The notes under the pieces were generated by a model, which saw only the letters and a list, made by a program, of their open reading frames with translations, did not search any database and was not told the origin of the DNA. This document shows positions 48,524 to 58,506 of a stretch of DNA of 64,000 nucleotides, in pieces. Origin of the DNA: Micavibrio_A sp041655955 (GTDB lineage: Bacteria > Pseudomonadota > Alphaproteobacteria > Micavibrionales > Micavibrionaceae); NCBI GenBank assembly GCA_041655955.1, contig JBBAEN010000001.1, positions 868,001 to 932,000 of the forward strand. The letters run 5' to 3'. Made by a program: the position numbers and the translations under genes. Numbering within the stretch: position 1 is the stretch's first letter; the number at the start of each line of letters is the position of its first letter.

Positions 48524-49729
48524 GTGGCCATTACAATCGCCATTGCCAAGGAAACCGCGCATGAAGAACGGCGCGTTGCAGCGACGCCGGAAACGGTGAA
48601 AAAACTCGTGGCCCTTGGCGCGCGCGTTAAAATTGAAAGCGGCGCCGGAAACGCCTCCGCCATCTTCGACGACGCCTATGGCGCGGCCGGCGCGGAAATT
48701 GCCGCAACCCGCGCGGAGCTTTTCAAAGACGCGGATATCGTCTTGAAAGTGCGCATTGGCGAGGAGGATATCAATGACAGCCCGTCCGGCGCCCTCTTGG
48801 TCGGCCTGTTCGCGCCCTATCAGAATGCAGAGCTGATCGCCAAGGCCGCGAATAAGCGTCTGGGCGGTTTTTCCATGGAACTCGTGCCGCGCATTACGCG
48901 GGCGCAGGCGATGGACGTGCTTTCATCGCAATCCAACCTTGCAGGGTATAAAGCCGTTCTGGACGCTGCCGAACATTTCGGCCGCGCCTTTCCCATGATG
49001 ATGACGGCGGCGGGGACGATCGCGCCCGCGCGGGTCTTCGTGATGGGCGCGGGCGTTGCGGGGTTGCAAGCCATCGCCACCGCCAAACGGCTCGGCGCGG
49101 TCGTCAGCGCGACGGATGTCCGCCCCGCTTCCAAGGAGCAGGTTGAATCGCTCGGCGGCACGTTCATCGCCGTACAGGACGAAGAATTCAAGGCCGCCGA
49201 AACCGCGGGCGGCTACGCCAAGGAAATGTCGGACGATTACAAGGCGAAGCAAGCCGCCCTTATCGAGGAAACAATCGCCAAGCAGGATATCGTCATCACG
49301 ACGGCGCTTATTCCGGGCCGCCCTGCGCCGAAACTCGTCACGGCGAAAATGGTTGAATCGATGAAGCCCGGATCGGTCATCGTCGATCTCGCCGTCGAAA
49401 GCGGCGGCAACTGCGAACTTTCCGAACCCGGCGCGGTCGTCGCCAAAAACGGCGTTACCATCGTCGGCCACCTGAACGTGCCGGGCCGCCTCGCGACGGA
49501 TGCATCGGCCCTTTATGCGCGCAATATTTTCAACCTGCTCGCCCTTGTCATCGACAAGGAAAACGCGGCGCTCGCCATCGACTGGGACGACGACATCATC
49601 AAAGGCATCGCCCTGACGCGGGACGGCGCCATTATCCACCCATCCTTCGCACCGGAAAAACCTGCGGAAAAAGCAAAAGAAGAAACCGTGGAAGAAGCCA
49701 CAGAAAAAACAACACCGGCCCAAGGCTAG
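48524..49729 (+). CDS. pntAA: NAD(P) transhydrogenase subunit alpha part 1
   Basis: The NAD(H)-binding domain I of the proton-translocating transhydrogenase, made as a separate polypeptide. 401 residues beginning with a GTG start (AGGAG 8 bases upstream). Signatures are EERRVAATPETVKKLVALGA and VMGAGVAGLQAIATAKRLGA, with the mobile-loop and Gln/Asp catalytic residues in the dehydrogenase fold. The C-terminus is acidic and Lys-rich (KAKEETVEEATEKT). It forms one operon with pntAB and pntB (spacings 20 and 4 bases), as in Rhodospirillum rubrum. Confidence 0.96.
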   Translation: MAITIAIAKETAHEERRVAATPETVKKLVALGARVKIESGAGNASAIFDDAYGAAGAEIAATRAELFKDADIVLKVRIGEEDINDSPSGALLVGLFAPYQNAELIAKAANKRLGGFSMELVPRITRAQAMDVLSSQSNLAGYKAVLDAAEHFGRAFPMMMTAAGTIAPARVFVMGAGVAGLQAIATAKRLGAVVSATDVRPASKEQVESLGGTFIAVQDEEFKAAETAGGYAKEMSDDYKAKQAALIEETIAKQDIVITTALIPGRPAPKLVTAKMVESMKPGSVIVDLAVESGGNCELSEPGAVVAKNGVTIVGHLNVPGRLATDASALYARNIFNLLALVIDKENAALAIDWDDDIIKGIALTRDGAIIHPSFAPEKPAEKAKEETVEEATEKTTPAQG

Positions 49730-49749
49730 ACATTCAGGAGAACCAGACA

Positions 49750-50175
49750 ATGTCCGATACGACAGAATACACGCCCTCTTTGCCGGAAGCCGCGGCGGAT
49801 CTCGCGAACCAGGCCAAAGTCCTTGCCGACCACGCCGCGCAAATCGCCATGGACGCCAGCAATTATGTGGCCGACGCCGCAAACACCCATGCCGATTATT
49901 TTTTCATGAGCGGCCTTACCGTTTTCATCCTCGCCTGCTTTGTCGGCTACTATGTCGTCTGGCGCGTCACGCCCGCGCTGCACTCGCCGCTTATGGGGAT
50001 CACGAATGCGATCTCCTCGGTGATTATCGTCGGCGCGATTATCGCCGCGGGGCCGTCCGATTTCACTTTTTCAAAGATGATGGGATTCTTTGCCGTCATC
50101 CTCGCCTCCATCAATATTTTCGGCGGTTTTATCGTGACCCGCCGGATGCTCCAGATGTTCAAAAAGAAAGCCTGA
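49750..50175 (+). CDS. pntAB: NAD(P) transhydrogenase subunit alpha part 2
   Basis: The small membrane part of domain II: 141 residues with a soluble Ala-rich head (about 45 residues), then hydrophobic segments at about 55-75, 85-100 and 108-128. Conserved TPALHSPLMGITNAISSVII and NIFGGFIVTRRMLQMF identify the family. The N-terminal head is longer than usual. It sits 20 bases after pntAA and 4 bases before pntB. Confidence 0.95.
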   Translation: MSDTTEYTPSLPEAAADLANQAKVLADHAAQIAMDASNYVADAANTHADYFFMSGLTVFILACFVGYYVVWRVTPALHSPLMGITNAISSVIIVGAIIAAGPSDFTFSKMMGFFAVILASINIFGGFIVTRRMLQMFKKKA

Positions 50176-50179
50176 TAGA

Positions 50180-51571
50180 ATGGAAACACTTGCCGCTTTT
50201 GCATATCTAGCCTCCGCAATCCTTTTTATCTTTGCCTTGCGCGGCCTTTCGCATCCCGAAAGTGCGCGGAACGGCGTTCTTTGCGGCATGATCGGCATGG
50301 GAATCGCCATCGCGACAACCCTGATCGTCGCCGTTCAATCGCCATGGATGATCCTGCTCGGCCTCGCCATCGGCGGTTCTATCGGAACCGTCATCGCGCA
50401 AAAAATCAGCATGACGGCCCTGCCGCAACTCGTCGCCGCCTTCCACTCGCTCGTGGGGCTGGCCGCCGTCCTTGTCGCAGCTTCCGCTTTCTACGATCCC
50501 GAAACTTACGGCATCGGCTTCAAGGGCGAGATTTCCAAAGGCAGCCTCATCGAAATGACGCTTGGCGCAGCCATCGGCGCCGTTACCTTCACTGGCTCCA
50601 TCATTGCCTTCGGGAAATTGCAGGGCATCATTTCCGGCAAGCCCCTGACCTATCCCAACCAGCATATCATCAATGCCGGGCTTGGCGGGTTCCTGATTTT
50701 CCTGGTCATCATGCTCTGCGCCACACAGCTACCCCTCTTCTTCTGGGCCATCGTCGCGCTCGCGCTCCTGCTCGGCATCCTCATTATCATCCCGATTGGC
50801 GGCGCGGACATGCCTGTCATCGTGTCGATGCTCAACTCCTATTCCGGCTGGGCGGCGGCGGGCATCGGCTTTACGCTCCAGAACGATCTGCTGATCATCA
50901 CCGGCGCGCTGGTCGGGTCGTCCGGCGCGATCCTCTCCTACATTATGTGCAAGGGCATGAACCGCTCCTTTATCTCCGTTATTCTCGGCGGCTTTGGCGG
51001 AGATGCGGCGGGCGGCTCCGGCGGCGGCGCGGATTATGGCGACCGCCAGCCCAAGATCGGCGCGCCCGAAGACGCGGCCTTTATCATGAAGAACGCCTCG
51101 CGCGTGATCATCGTCCCCGGCTACGGCATGGCGGTATCGCAAGCCCAGCACGTCTTGCGCGAAATGGCGGATGTGTTGAAGAGTGACGGCGTGGACGTCA
51201 AATACGCCATCCATCCCGTCGCGGGCCGCATGCCCGGCCATATGAACGTCCTGCTTGCCGAAGCCAACGTCCCCTATGACGAGGTGTTCGAGCTGGAAGA
51301 CATCAACCGCGAATTCGCACAGGCCGACGTCGCCTTTGTTATCGGCGCGAATGACATCACCAACCCCGCGGCCAAGAACGATTCCTCCTCCCCCATCTAC
51401 GGCATGCCGGTTCTGGATGTCGAAAAGGCGAAGACGGTTTTCTTTATCAAACGCTCGCTCGGCTCCGGCTATGCGGGCATCGACAACCCGCTCTTTTATT
51501 CCGACAACACCTATATGTTGCTGGGCGACGCCAAGAAAGTAACCGAGCAAGTCGTTAAAACGCTCGAATAG
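50180..51571 (+). CDS. pntB: NAD(P) transhydrogenase subunit beta
   Basis: 463 residues: about eight membrane segments (domain II) and the NADP-binding domain III. Markers are GADMPVIVSMLNSYSGWAAA in the membrane part and VIIVPGYGMAVSQAQHVLRE (NADP-binding), then YAIHPVAGRMPGHMNVLLAE and the helix-D/loop-E region ending in VIGANDITNPAAKNDSSSPI. The enzyme couples proton entry to NADPH formation from NADH. Confidence 0.97.
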   Translation: METLAAFAYLASAILFIFALRGLSHPESARNGVLCGMIGMGIAIATTLIVAVQSPWMILLGLAIGGSIGTVIAQKISMTALPQLVAAFHSLVGLAAVLVAASAFYDPETYGIGFKGEISKGSLIEMTLGAAIGAVTFTGSIIAFGKLQGIISGKPLTYPNQHIINAGLGGFLIFLVIMLCATQLPLFFWAIVALALLLGILIIIPIGGADMPVIVSMLNSYSGWAAAGIGFTLQNDLLIITGALVGSSGAILSYIMCKGMNRSFISVILGGFGGDAAGGSGGGADYGDRQPKIGAPEDAAFIMKNASRVIIVPGYGMAVSQAQHVLREMADVLKSDGVDVKYAIHPVAGRMPGHMNVLLAEANVPYDEVFELEDINREFAQADVAFVIGANDITNPAAKNDSSSPIYGMPVLDVEKAKTVFFIKRSLGSGYAGIDNPLFYSDNTYMLLGDAKKVTEQVVKTLE

Positions 51572-51587
51572 GCGGGAGCGCCCGGAC

Positions 51588-52586
51588 ATGGACATGGCTG
51601 CGCGCCTTCCTTTGGCAGAGAGATTTACCGCCCCGCACGGCTGGACGACGGGAAATTTTTTCAACGCCGCGACCGGACGCCACCTGCATTTCGGCTATGT
51701 GCAGCCGCAAGACGCGCCGCGCGGCGTCATTGTCTGCCTTGGCGGGCTTTCTGAGTTCAGCGAAAAATATTATGAAGTTGCGCGCGGCATGCAAAGGCGC
51801 GGCTATGCGTTCTGGTTCATGGATTGGCATTACCAGGGGCGCTCGGGCCGTTATAAACCATACCCGCAGCGCCGTCATTCGGACGGGTTCGACCTCGATG
51901 TATCCGACCTGCACAGCTTCATCGAAAACCATGTCGCGCCGGCGACCAAGGCCCGCGAACATGAATACGGCACGGAGGAAACTCCCTTTATCATGCTCGG
52001 CCATTCCATGGGCGGTAATATCGGCCTGCATTATTTGATAAAATATCCGCGCCGTTTCGACGCCGCCGCCTTTTCCGCGCCGCTGCTCGGCATTTATAAT
52101 TTTCATGCCGGATACCGTTTGCTTGAAAAGATCGTTATCCGCATGCTGGATCGCGTCGGCGACCGCTATGTTTTTTTCGGCAGGGACTGGCATGAAAAAA
52201 TGCGCAAAAGCGGCGCCGGAAATGTCTTTTCAAGCGACCCCGAACGCGATTACCTCCACCGCTACTGGTCTGCAACCGAACCGGATCTGCGCGTCGGCAA
52301 TGTCACCTTCAGATGGGTTATCGAGGCGCTTAAATCCTGCGCCGCGCTGAAAGAGCCCGGCATGCTGGAACATATCGACATTCCCGTCCTGATCGCCGCC
52401 GCGGGGAAAGACAGGGTCGTCGATAACCGCGCCCTCCACCACGAAGCAGCGCGCCTTCCCCATGGGCAGGTTTTGGATATCAGCGGCGCGCGCCACGAGA
52501 TTATGATGGAACGCGATGAATACAGGAAACAATTTTTCGATGCGTTTGACGCGCTTCTGGCCGAAAACGGCATCAGCTCGCGATAA
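51588..52586 (+). CDS. Alpha/beta hydrolase (monoacylglycerol lipase-like)
   Basis: 332 residues, COG2267-type. The nucleophile is in LGHSMGGNI, the acid in AAGKDRVVDN and the His in ISGARHEIMMERD. An oxyanion segment GGLSEFSEKY is present. Such enzymes cleave monoacylglycerols or lysophospholipids. It lies 16 bases after pntB, so may share its transcript, and its last 14 bases overlap ligA (convergent). The start at 51594 is also possible (MAARLP). Confidence 0.85.
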   Translation: MDMAARLPLAERFTAPHGWTTGNFFNAATGRHLHFGYVQPQDAPRGVIVCLGGLSEFSEKYYEVARGMQRRGYAFWFMDWHYQGRSGRYKPYPQRRHSDGFDLDVSDLHSFIENHVAPATKAREHEYGTEETPFIMLGHSMGGNIGLHYLIKYPRRFDAAAFSAPLLGIYNFHAGYRLLEKIVIRMLDRVGDRYVFFGRDWHEKMRKSGAGNVFSSDPERDYLHRYWSATEPDLRVGNVTFRWVIEALKSCAALKEPGMLEHIDIPVLIAAAGKDRVVDNRALHHEAARLPHGQVLDISGARHEIMMERDEYRKQFFDAFDALLAENGISSR

Positions 52587-54657
52587 GGCTTTTCCATTCT
52601 TCTTCGCTCAGGACGGTAACGCCAAGTTCCTGCGCCTTTTTAAGTTTCGAGCCCGCATCCTCTCCGGCAATGACGTAATCCGTTTTTGCGGAAACAGACC
52701 TCGCGACCTTTGCGCCGAGCGCTTCCGCCCGCGCCTTGGCCTCGGCCCGCGAGAGCGTTACGAGCGTTCCGGTAAAGACGACCGTTTTCCCCGCAACGGC
52801 GCTATCGACGGCGCGGGGCCGCTCATAGGGCCTGATCGTTAAAAGCGCTTGCAGATCGTCAAGCACTTCCCCGTTATGTTTTTCCGCGAAAAAGCCGGTA
52901 AGGTCGTCCGCGACGCTCGGCCCCACATCTCCGATATTCAAAAGCTCCGCGCGGGCATCGCTTCCTTCGGTTTGCGCCTTTTCCATTTCGGAACGAAGCC
53001 GCCCCAGAGTGCCGTAATGGCCCGCCAGCTTTCGGGCCGTCGCTTCCCCGACTTGCCGGATGCCGAGCGCATAGATAAACCGGTCGAGTGCAATGACGCG
53101 GCGCTTTTCAATCGCATCGAACAGGTTTTTTGCGGACTGTTCGCCCCAGCCTTCACGGGCGCGGAGCGGCGTGAGCGTCCCCTTATCCTTCTCTTCAAGC
53201 CTGAAGATATCACCCGGTGTTTTAATCAGCCCGTCTTCATAGAAAGATTCAATGATTTTGGCCCCCATCCCTTCGATATCGAACGCATTGCGGGACACGA
53301 AATGTTTGAGCCGCTCCACCGCCTGCGCCTTGCATATAAGCCCCCCGGTGCAACGGCGGGCGACTTCGCCATCTTCGCGGATGGCGCTGGAATGACAGAT
53401 GGGGCATGTATCGGGAAAGATATATTTCTTTTCGTCCCCGGTGCGTTTTTCGGGCAGCACTTCGACGATTTGCGGGATGACGTCGCCCGCCCGCTGGATT
53501 AGGACGTGATCGCCGATAAGAATGCCCTTGCGCTCAATCTCGTCCTCGTTATGCAGCGTCGCATTGGAAACAACGACGCCGCCGACCGTAATCGGTTCAA
53601 GCCGCGCAACGGGGGTAAGCGTTCCGGTGCGCCCGACCTGAATATCGATCGCCTTGATAATCGTCACGGCCCGTTCCGCCGGAAATTTATGCGCGGCCGC
53701 CCAGCGCGGCGAACGGGACACAAAGCCGAGCCGCTCCTGAAGCGCCAGATCGTTGACCTTGTAAACCACCCCGTCAATATCATAGGAAAGATCGGCGCGC
53801 ATCGTCATGATGCCGTTATAATAAGCCACAAGCTCTTCACGCGTCTTGCAAAGAGCCGAAGGCTCCGCCTCTGCAAAGCCCCATTCATTGAGCTTTTGCC
53901 GGACTTCCCACTGGGTTTTCGCAAAAGGCGCGCTCACCTCGCCCAGCGCATAGCCGAAAAAATGCAGCGGGCGCTGCGCCGTCACAGATGCGTCAAGCTG
54001 GCGCACACTTCCGGCGGCGGCGTTGCGGGGATTGGCGAAAATTTGCTTTCCGGCCTCAAGCTGACGCTGGTTGAGGGCCATAAAATCCTCGCGGCGCATA
54101 TAGATCTCACCACGCACCTCAAGGATGGCGGGAACGCCGCCCGCCTTGGGAAGCTCTTGCGGGATGCCGCTTATATGGCGCACATTGGCGGTGATGTCTT
54201 CCCCTTCATAGCCGTCGCCGCGCGTGGCCGCATAAAGGAGGACGCCATCCTCATAGCGCAGGGAACAGGACAGCCCGTCAATTTTCTGTTCGGCAACAAG
54301 CGCGATATCCCCTTCGGCGTTCAGGAAGCGGCGAATTTTTTCAAGGAAGTCATCCAGCTCTCCTTCATCGAAAACATTCGATAAGGACAACATCGGCACG
54401 GCATGGGTTATTTTTTTAAACCCCCTTGCGGGCGCCGCGCCGATTTTTTTACTGGCGCCGGTTGTTGCCGCAAGATCCGGATAGGCTTTTTCAATGGCCT
54501 CAAGCTCGCGGCGAAGCGCGTCATAGTCGCTGTCGGAAATTTCCGGCCTGTCCTTGCCGTGATAAAGCGCGTCATGATGCGCAATCTGTTTTTCAAGATC
54601 GGCATGACGGCGGCGCGCGTCTTCATAAGGCGTATCAAAAAGCGAAGACGAAACCAT
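52573..54657 (-). CDS. ligA: NAD-dependent DNA ligase
   Basis: LigA seals nicks in replication and repair with NAD. The 694 residues show the adenylation domain with the nucleophile Lys in VAEQKIDGLSCSLRYEDG. The OB fold, a Cys4 zinc finger (CPICHSSAIREDGEVARRC, then C in GGLIC), helix-hairpin-helix repeats and a C-terminal BRCT domain (VFTGTLVTLSRAEAKARAEA) follow. The start at 54657 lies in TAATG, sharing one base with the recN stop; an upstream extension inside recN was rejected. Coupled translation with recN is likely. Confidence 0.97.
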   Translation of the reverse strand: MVSSSLFDTPYEDARRRHADLEKQIAHHDALYHGKDRPEISDSDYDALRRELEAIEKAYPDLAATTGASKKIGAAPARGFKKITHAVPMLSLSNVFDEGELDDFLEKIRRFLNAEGDIALVAEQKIDGLSCSLRYEDGVLLYAATRGDGYEGEDITANVRHISGIPQELPKAGGVPAILEVRGEIYMRREDFMALNQRQLEAGKQIFANPRNAAAGSVRQLDASVTAQRPLHFFGYALGEVSAPFAKTQWEVRQKLNEWGFAEAEPSALCKTREELVAYYNGIMTMRADLSYDIDGVVYKVNDLALQERLGFVSRSPRWAAAHKFPAERAVTIIKAIDIQVGRTGTLTPVARLEPITVGGVVVSNATLHNEDEIERKGILIGDHVLIQRAGDVIPQIVEVLPEKRTGDEKKYIFPDTCPICHSSAIREDGEVARRCTGGLICKAQAVERLKHFVSRNAFDIEGMGAKIIESFYEDGLIKTPGDIFRLEEKDKGTLTPLRAREGWGEQSAKNLFDAIEKRRVIALDRFIYALGIRQVGEATARKLAGHYGTLGRLRSEMEKAQTEGSDARAELLNIGDVGPSVADDLTGFFAEKHNGEVLDDLQALLTIRPYERPRAVDSAVAGKTVVFTGTLVTLSRAEAKARAEALGAKVARSVSAKTDYVIAGEDAGSKLKKAQELGVTVLSEEEWKSLIAS

Positions 54658-56306
54658 TATGCCGCGCTCTTTTCCAAAAGCTTTGCCGCCTGCGCCCGCG
54701 CTTCGCGGGTGATTTCGGCGCCCGAAAGCATGCGGGCTATTTCTTCGGTGCGCTCGTTGGAATTTGAAAGCGGCAGGATTTTCGTCGTCGGGTTTGTCTT
54801 CCCGGTCTTCACGACAATCGCATGATAGGCGGATTTCGCAGCCACCTGCGGCGAATGGGTTACGACCAGCAACTGGCATTTTTTTGAAAGAAGCGCAAGC
54901 CGCTCCCCGACCGCATCCGCCGTCGCGCCGCCAATGCCGCTATCGACTTCGTCGAAAACAAGCGTTTGCGCGGAGCCGACTTCGGCCAGCACGACTTTCA
55001 GCGCCAGCATGAAGCGCGCCATCTCCCCGCCCGACGCGATTTTATTCAATGGCCCCGCCGCGGCCCCCGGATTGGTCGCGACAAGAAATTGAACGCGATC
55101 CATGCCGTGCGCGCCCCATTCATTTTCAGGAAGCGTTTCAAGCTGTGTTTCAAACCGCGCCTTTTCAAGCTTGAGCGGTTTCAGCTCTTTCGCGACAAGC
55201 TTGTCAAGCCGGGCCGCCGCTTTCTTTCGCCTGTCGGAGAGTTTGCGGGCGCTTTCCTCATAAGATTTCTTCATCCGCGCCGCTTCCTTTTCAAGCGCCG
55301 CAACCGCGCCGCCTTCATCACCCATCTCCCGAAGCATGGTAACAATCTCATCACGCTTTGCCGCCAACTCATCAATCGTGCAGGCATGTTTGCGCGCCTG
55401 CGCCTTCAGGGAAAAGAGGCGATCGTCAATTTCAACGAGCGAATATTCGGATTCATCCATGGACGCGACAAGCGCCTCGACCCCCGCCGAAACATCCAAT
55501 AATTCCGCCATGGCCCTATCGAGCGATTTCGAAACATCGCTGCCGCCTTCCCCCGCTTTTTCAAGCGCTTTCCAGACGGTATTCAGCTCTGCCGTTGCCC
55601 GCTCGCTGGCGGCAAATGCGGCGGAATAATTGTCGATATTCTGTTCGCGCCTCATCAGGCGGGAGCGCAACGTCACGAGTTTTTCCTCCTCGCCCGCGAC
55701 CGGCTCAAGCGCGTCGAGCTGTTCCAAAGCGTTGCGGAAATATTCTTCGTCGCTGCGCGCGCGTTCCATCGCGGCGCGTTTTTCTTCAAGGAGGCGGACT
55801 GCATCCTGCCAGCCCTGCCACGCCGCGCGGCTCTCGGCAAGTGCGGCCCCATTCCCCGCATAATCATCCAGCATGGCCCTGTGCATACGCGGGTTGAGAA
55901 GCGTTTGCGTATCGAACTGGCCGTGAATTTCGACAAGCATCTCCCCAACTTCCTTCAACAAGGAAACGCTCACCGGATGATCGTTGATAAAGGCGCGGGA
56001 TTTCCCGTCCGCCCCGATAAGCCTGCGCAGAATCAGGGGGTTGTCGGCCTCCACCGCCTTGCCTTTCAGGATCGCGAAAACAGGGTGGGCGGGGGCCAGA
56101 TCGAATTCGGCGCTTACGGTCGCGGCATCCTCGCCGGCGCGCACAAGCCCGCTTTCCGATCGCGCGCCGAGCGCAAGGCCGAGCGAGTCGAGAAGGATAG
56201 ATTTCCCCGCCCCCGTTTCACCCGTCAGGGCGCACAGGCCCTTATCAAACTGAATCGCCAGATGATCGATCAGAACGACATTTTTAATGGTTAGTCCGGC
56301 GAGCAT
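54657..56306 (-). CDS. recN: DNA repair ATPase RecN
   Basis: RecN is an SMC-like protein for double-strand break repair. The 549 residues have Walker A GETGAGKSILLDSLGLALGA, a long coiled coil (about 150-360), the signature motif SGGEMARFMLALK and Walker B LVFDEVDSGIGGATADAV near 450. The conserved first segment LAGLTIKNVVLIDHLAIQF is intact. In Alphaproteobacteria it commonly lies between bamD and ligA, as here. The gene follows bamD by 17 bases. Confidence 0.96.
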   Translation of the reverse strand: MLAGLTIKNVVLIDHLAIQFDKGLCALTGETGAGKSILLDSLGLALGARSESGLVRAGEDAATVSAEFDLAPAHPVFAILKGKAVEADNPLILRRLIGADGKSRAFINDHPVSVSLLKEVGEMLVEIHGQFDTQTLLNPRMHRAMLDDYAGNGAALAESRAAWQGWQDAVRLLEEKRAAMERARSDEEYFRNALEQLDALEPVAGEEEKLVTLRSRLMRREQNIDNYSAAFAASERATAELNTVWKALEKAGEGGSDVSKSLDRAMAELLDVSAGVEALVASMDESEYSLVEIDDRLFSLKAQARKHACTIDELAAKRDEIVTMLREMGDEGGAVAALEKEAARMKKSYEESARKLSDRRKKAAARLDKLVAKELKPLKLEKARFETQLETLPENEWGAHGMDRVQFLVATNPGAAAGPLNKIASGGEMARFMLALKVVLAEVGSAQTLVFDEVDSGIGGATADAVGERLALLSKKCQLLVVTHSPQVAAKSAYHAIVVKTGKTNPTTKILPLSNSNERTEEIARMLSGAEITREARAQAAKLLEKSAA

Positions 56307-56323
56307 AGCGCACCGTCCCTTTC

Positions 56324-57151
56324 CTAATCGGCCCTGAAGAGGGAATCGATCGCCTTATCGGTCATGGAGCGCCCTTCAAAGACGTCCTGCCGGCGGGCCG
56401 GATCGATAATTTTATAAGTATCCTCATACCATTTCGACCCCGGATAATTATATCCCAGAACAGCCGCCACGCGTTCAGCTTCGGAATGAAGGCCGAGCAT
56501 CAGATAGGATTCCACAAGACGGTGCAACGCTTCCGGTGTGTGCGTCGTCGTCTGGTAATCTTTTATAACGGCACGGAAACGGTTGATGGCGGCGTTGACC
56601 TCGCCGCGGTTCAGGTAATAACGCCCGATCTCCATTTCCTTTCCGGCGAGGTGGTCATAGGTCAGATCCATCTTGAGCCGCGCATCGCGCGTATATTTAC
56701 TATCGGGGAAGCGCTGGATAAGCGTATTGAAAGCATCTAGCGCGCGCTGTGTAAAAGCCTGATCGCGCCGCACGTCGGAGATCTGCTCATAATAGGCAAG
56801 CGCCTTTAGATAATAGGCATAGTCGATATCCTCGCTGCCCGGGTGCAGATCGATAAACCGGTCGAGCGCCATGATCGCGTCGTCGTAATTATCGCCCTGA
56901 TAAGCGGCATAAGCGGCCATTAACTGGGCGCGCGTCGCCCATTGTGAATAGGGATGCTGGCGCTCGACTTCTTCGAACAACCGCGTCGCTTCGCCATAGC
57001 GCTCCTCCTCAAGCGCCTTCACGGCGCTATTATAAAGATCCTCGACAGGCCGTTCGACCTGCGGCTCGGCTGTCTTGTCGTTTGACGAACAAGCGGCAAG
57101 CGGGGAAAACATCACCAGTAAAACAAGCGGGATCAGGATCTTTTTCAGCAT
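56324..57151 (-). CDS. bamD: Outer membrane assembly lipoprotein BamD
   Basis: BamD is an essential part of the BAM complex that inserts beta-barrel proteins. The 275 residues have a lipobox (SPLAAC; Cys near 21) and TPR repeats: LYNSAVKALEEERYGEATRL, FEEVERQHPYSQWATRAQLM, then AYYLKALAYYEQI and RRFPDS-type units. A conserved VRRDQAFTQRALDAFNTLI segment confirms the family. It follows lpxC in the same direction. Confidence 0.96.
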   Translation of the reverse strand: MLKKILIPLVLLVMFSPLAACSSNDKTAEPQVERPVEDLYNSAVKALEEERYGEATRLFEEVERQHPYSQWATRAQLMAAYAAYQGDNYDDAIMALDRFIDLHPGSEDIDYAYYLKALAYYEQISDVRRDQAFTQRALDAFNTLIQRFPDSKYTRDARLKMDLTYDHLAGKEMEIGRYYLNRGEVNAAINRFRAVIKDYQTTTHTPEALHRLVESYLMLGLHSEAERVAAVLGYNYPGSKWYEDTYKIIDPARRQDVFEGRSMTDKAIDSLFRAD

Positions 57152-57263
57152 GCTTTATTCATACCGCTCCGGCGGGCGGCTGAAAAGGGCCTTAAGCAGT
57201 TTTCATGAAGTTTTAAACGGAGAAAATACGCTAAAAACAGGGATTTTCTCTCCCCAAGCGGTG

Positions 57264-58193
57264 TTAATTGACGGAGGCCAGCAAGGGCATTTCATCTTCT
57301 ATCGGCATAATCGGCAGGCCGGAATCATCCATCTCACCCGCAAGATCGACAGGCATCCATGCGGTAGGGTCTGCAAAAACAGCGTGTAGAACGGCGTTGT
57401 TCAGGGCGTGGCCGCCCTTATAACCGTAATAAGCGCCAAGGATAGGCCCGCCCGCCAGCGCGAGATCGCCCACCGCATCCAATATCTTGTGGCGAATAAA
57501 TTCATCCGTGCAGCGCAGCCCGTCGGGATTCATGATTCCATCATCGTCCAGCACGACCGCGTTTTCCAAAGAGCCGCCAAGGCCGAGGCCCGCAGCGCGC
57601 AAATTTTCCACATCACGGTAAAAACCAAATGTGCGGCAGTCCGCGACGTCATGGCGGAAATTACCGTTCACGAGCTTTAAGGAATATTCCTGAACACCGA
57701 TATCCGCATGGGAAAACTCAATCCGGCCCGCATAGACGGGAATATCGGACGGCGCCAGACGCACCATTTTATCGCCGTCACGGACAATGATTTCTTTCAG
57801 GATCTTAATCGCGCGGCGCGGCGCTTGCTGCACCGTAAAACCGGTTAAGTCCATCGCCTCGACAAATGGTTTGGAACTTCCATCCATCACGGGAACTTCT
57901 GCCGCGTCAATCTCGACAAGGATATTGTCAACGCCGCAGCCATGGAAAGCCGCCATTAAATGCTCTATCGTTCCGACATTCGCGCCATGCCCGTTGCCAA
58001 TGACAGTGCAAAGGCGCGTATCGACAACGCGATCATAGGTTGCGGGGATAAGATTGCGCCCTTCTTCCAAATCCACGCGCTTGAAAATAATGCCGTGATC
58101 CGCGGGCGCCGGGCAAAGGCGCAACGTCACCAGCTTTCCGGAATGGAGGCCGATGCCGTTCATATCAATGGGAGCGCGTAAGGTTTTTTGCAT
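57264..58193 (-). CDS. lpxC: UDP-3-O-acyl-N-acetylglucosamine deacetylase
   Basis: LpxC commits UDP-acyl-GlcNAc to lipid A synthesis, so the organism makes lipopolysaccharide. The 309 residues match the family. Zinc ligands are His in IEHLMAAFHGCGVDN and His/Asp in RHKILDAVGDLALAGG. The catalytic Glu/His lie in GHAL-type KGGHALNNAVLHAVF. The upstream region holds a perfect palindrome. BamD follows after 112 bases. Confidence 0.97.
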   Translation of the reverse strand: MQKTLRAPIDMNGIGLHSGKLVTLRLCPAPADHGIIFKRVDLEEGRNLIPATYDRVVDTRLCTVIGNGHGANVGTIEHLMAAFHGCGVDNILVEIDAAEVPVMDGSSKPFVEAMDLTGFTVQQAPRRAIKILKEIIVRDGDKMVRLAPSDIPVYAGRIEFSHADIGVQEYSLKLVNGNFRHDVADCRTFGFYRDVENLRAAGLGLGGSLENAVVLDDDGIMNPDGLRCTDEFIRHKILDAVGDLALAGGPILGAYYGYKGGHALNNAVLHAVFADPTAWMPVDLAGEMDDSGLPIMPIEDEMPLLASVN

Positions 58194-58456
58194 TTTTATA
58201 AGCCGTCAATCATTCGCCGCGGAAGCGATCTCTTTTTTGTACAAACTTAATATAGAGGCCGGCGGAGCGCCTCTCAAATCACTGATTGTTGCGCCCTGTT
58301 ACAAAGACACAAACCTTTGTAATAAAACAACAAAACAGCCCCGTTAAAAAATTTCGGTGCGTAATCCCCACGGCTATTTTATGGCTCCGGCACGCGGGGA
58401 TCGCCCCTAAAGAATCACCGCATCGGGAGCTAAAAGAATCATTGCCCGCCTTGCCG
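58194..58456. other. Intergenic region with perfect palindrome between lpxC and gloA
   Basis: TTACAAAG (58299-58306) and CTTTGTAA (58315-58322) form a perfect inverted repeat with an 8-base spacer, about 110 bases before lpxC and divergent from gloA. TTGTTACAA recurs at the gloA -10. It may be an operator for a regulator of lpxC, or a hairpin in the transcript. Nothing else was recognised. Confidence 0.45.
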
Positions 58457-58486
58457 TTTACTGGCTAAGCTCTCCTTTGTTACAAT
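58457..58486 (+). promoter_or_regulatory. Candidate gloA promoter
   Basis: TTTACT (58457-58462), an 18-base spacer and TACAAT (58481-58486) lie 20 bases before the gloA start. AAGGGG serves as ribosome binding site. Confidence 0.5.
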
Positions 58487-58506
58487 TCGCAAAAAGGGGC
58501 CTTTGA

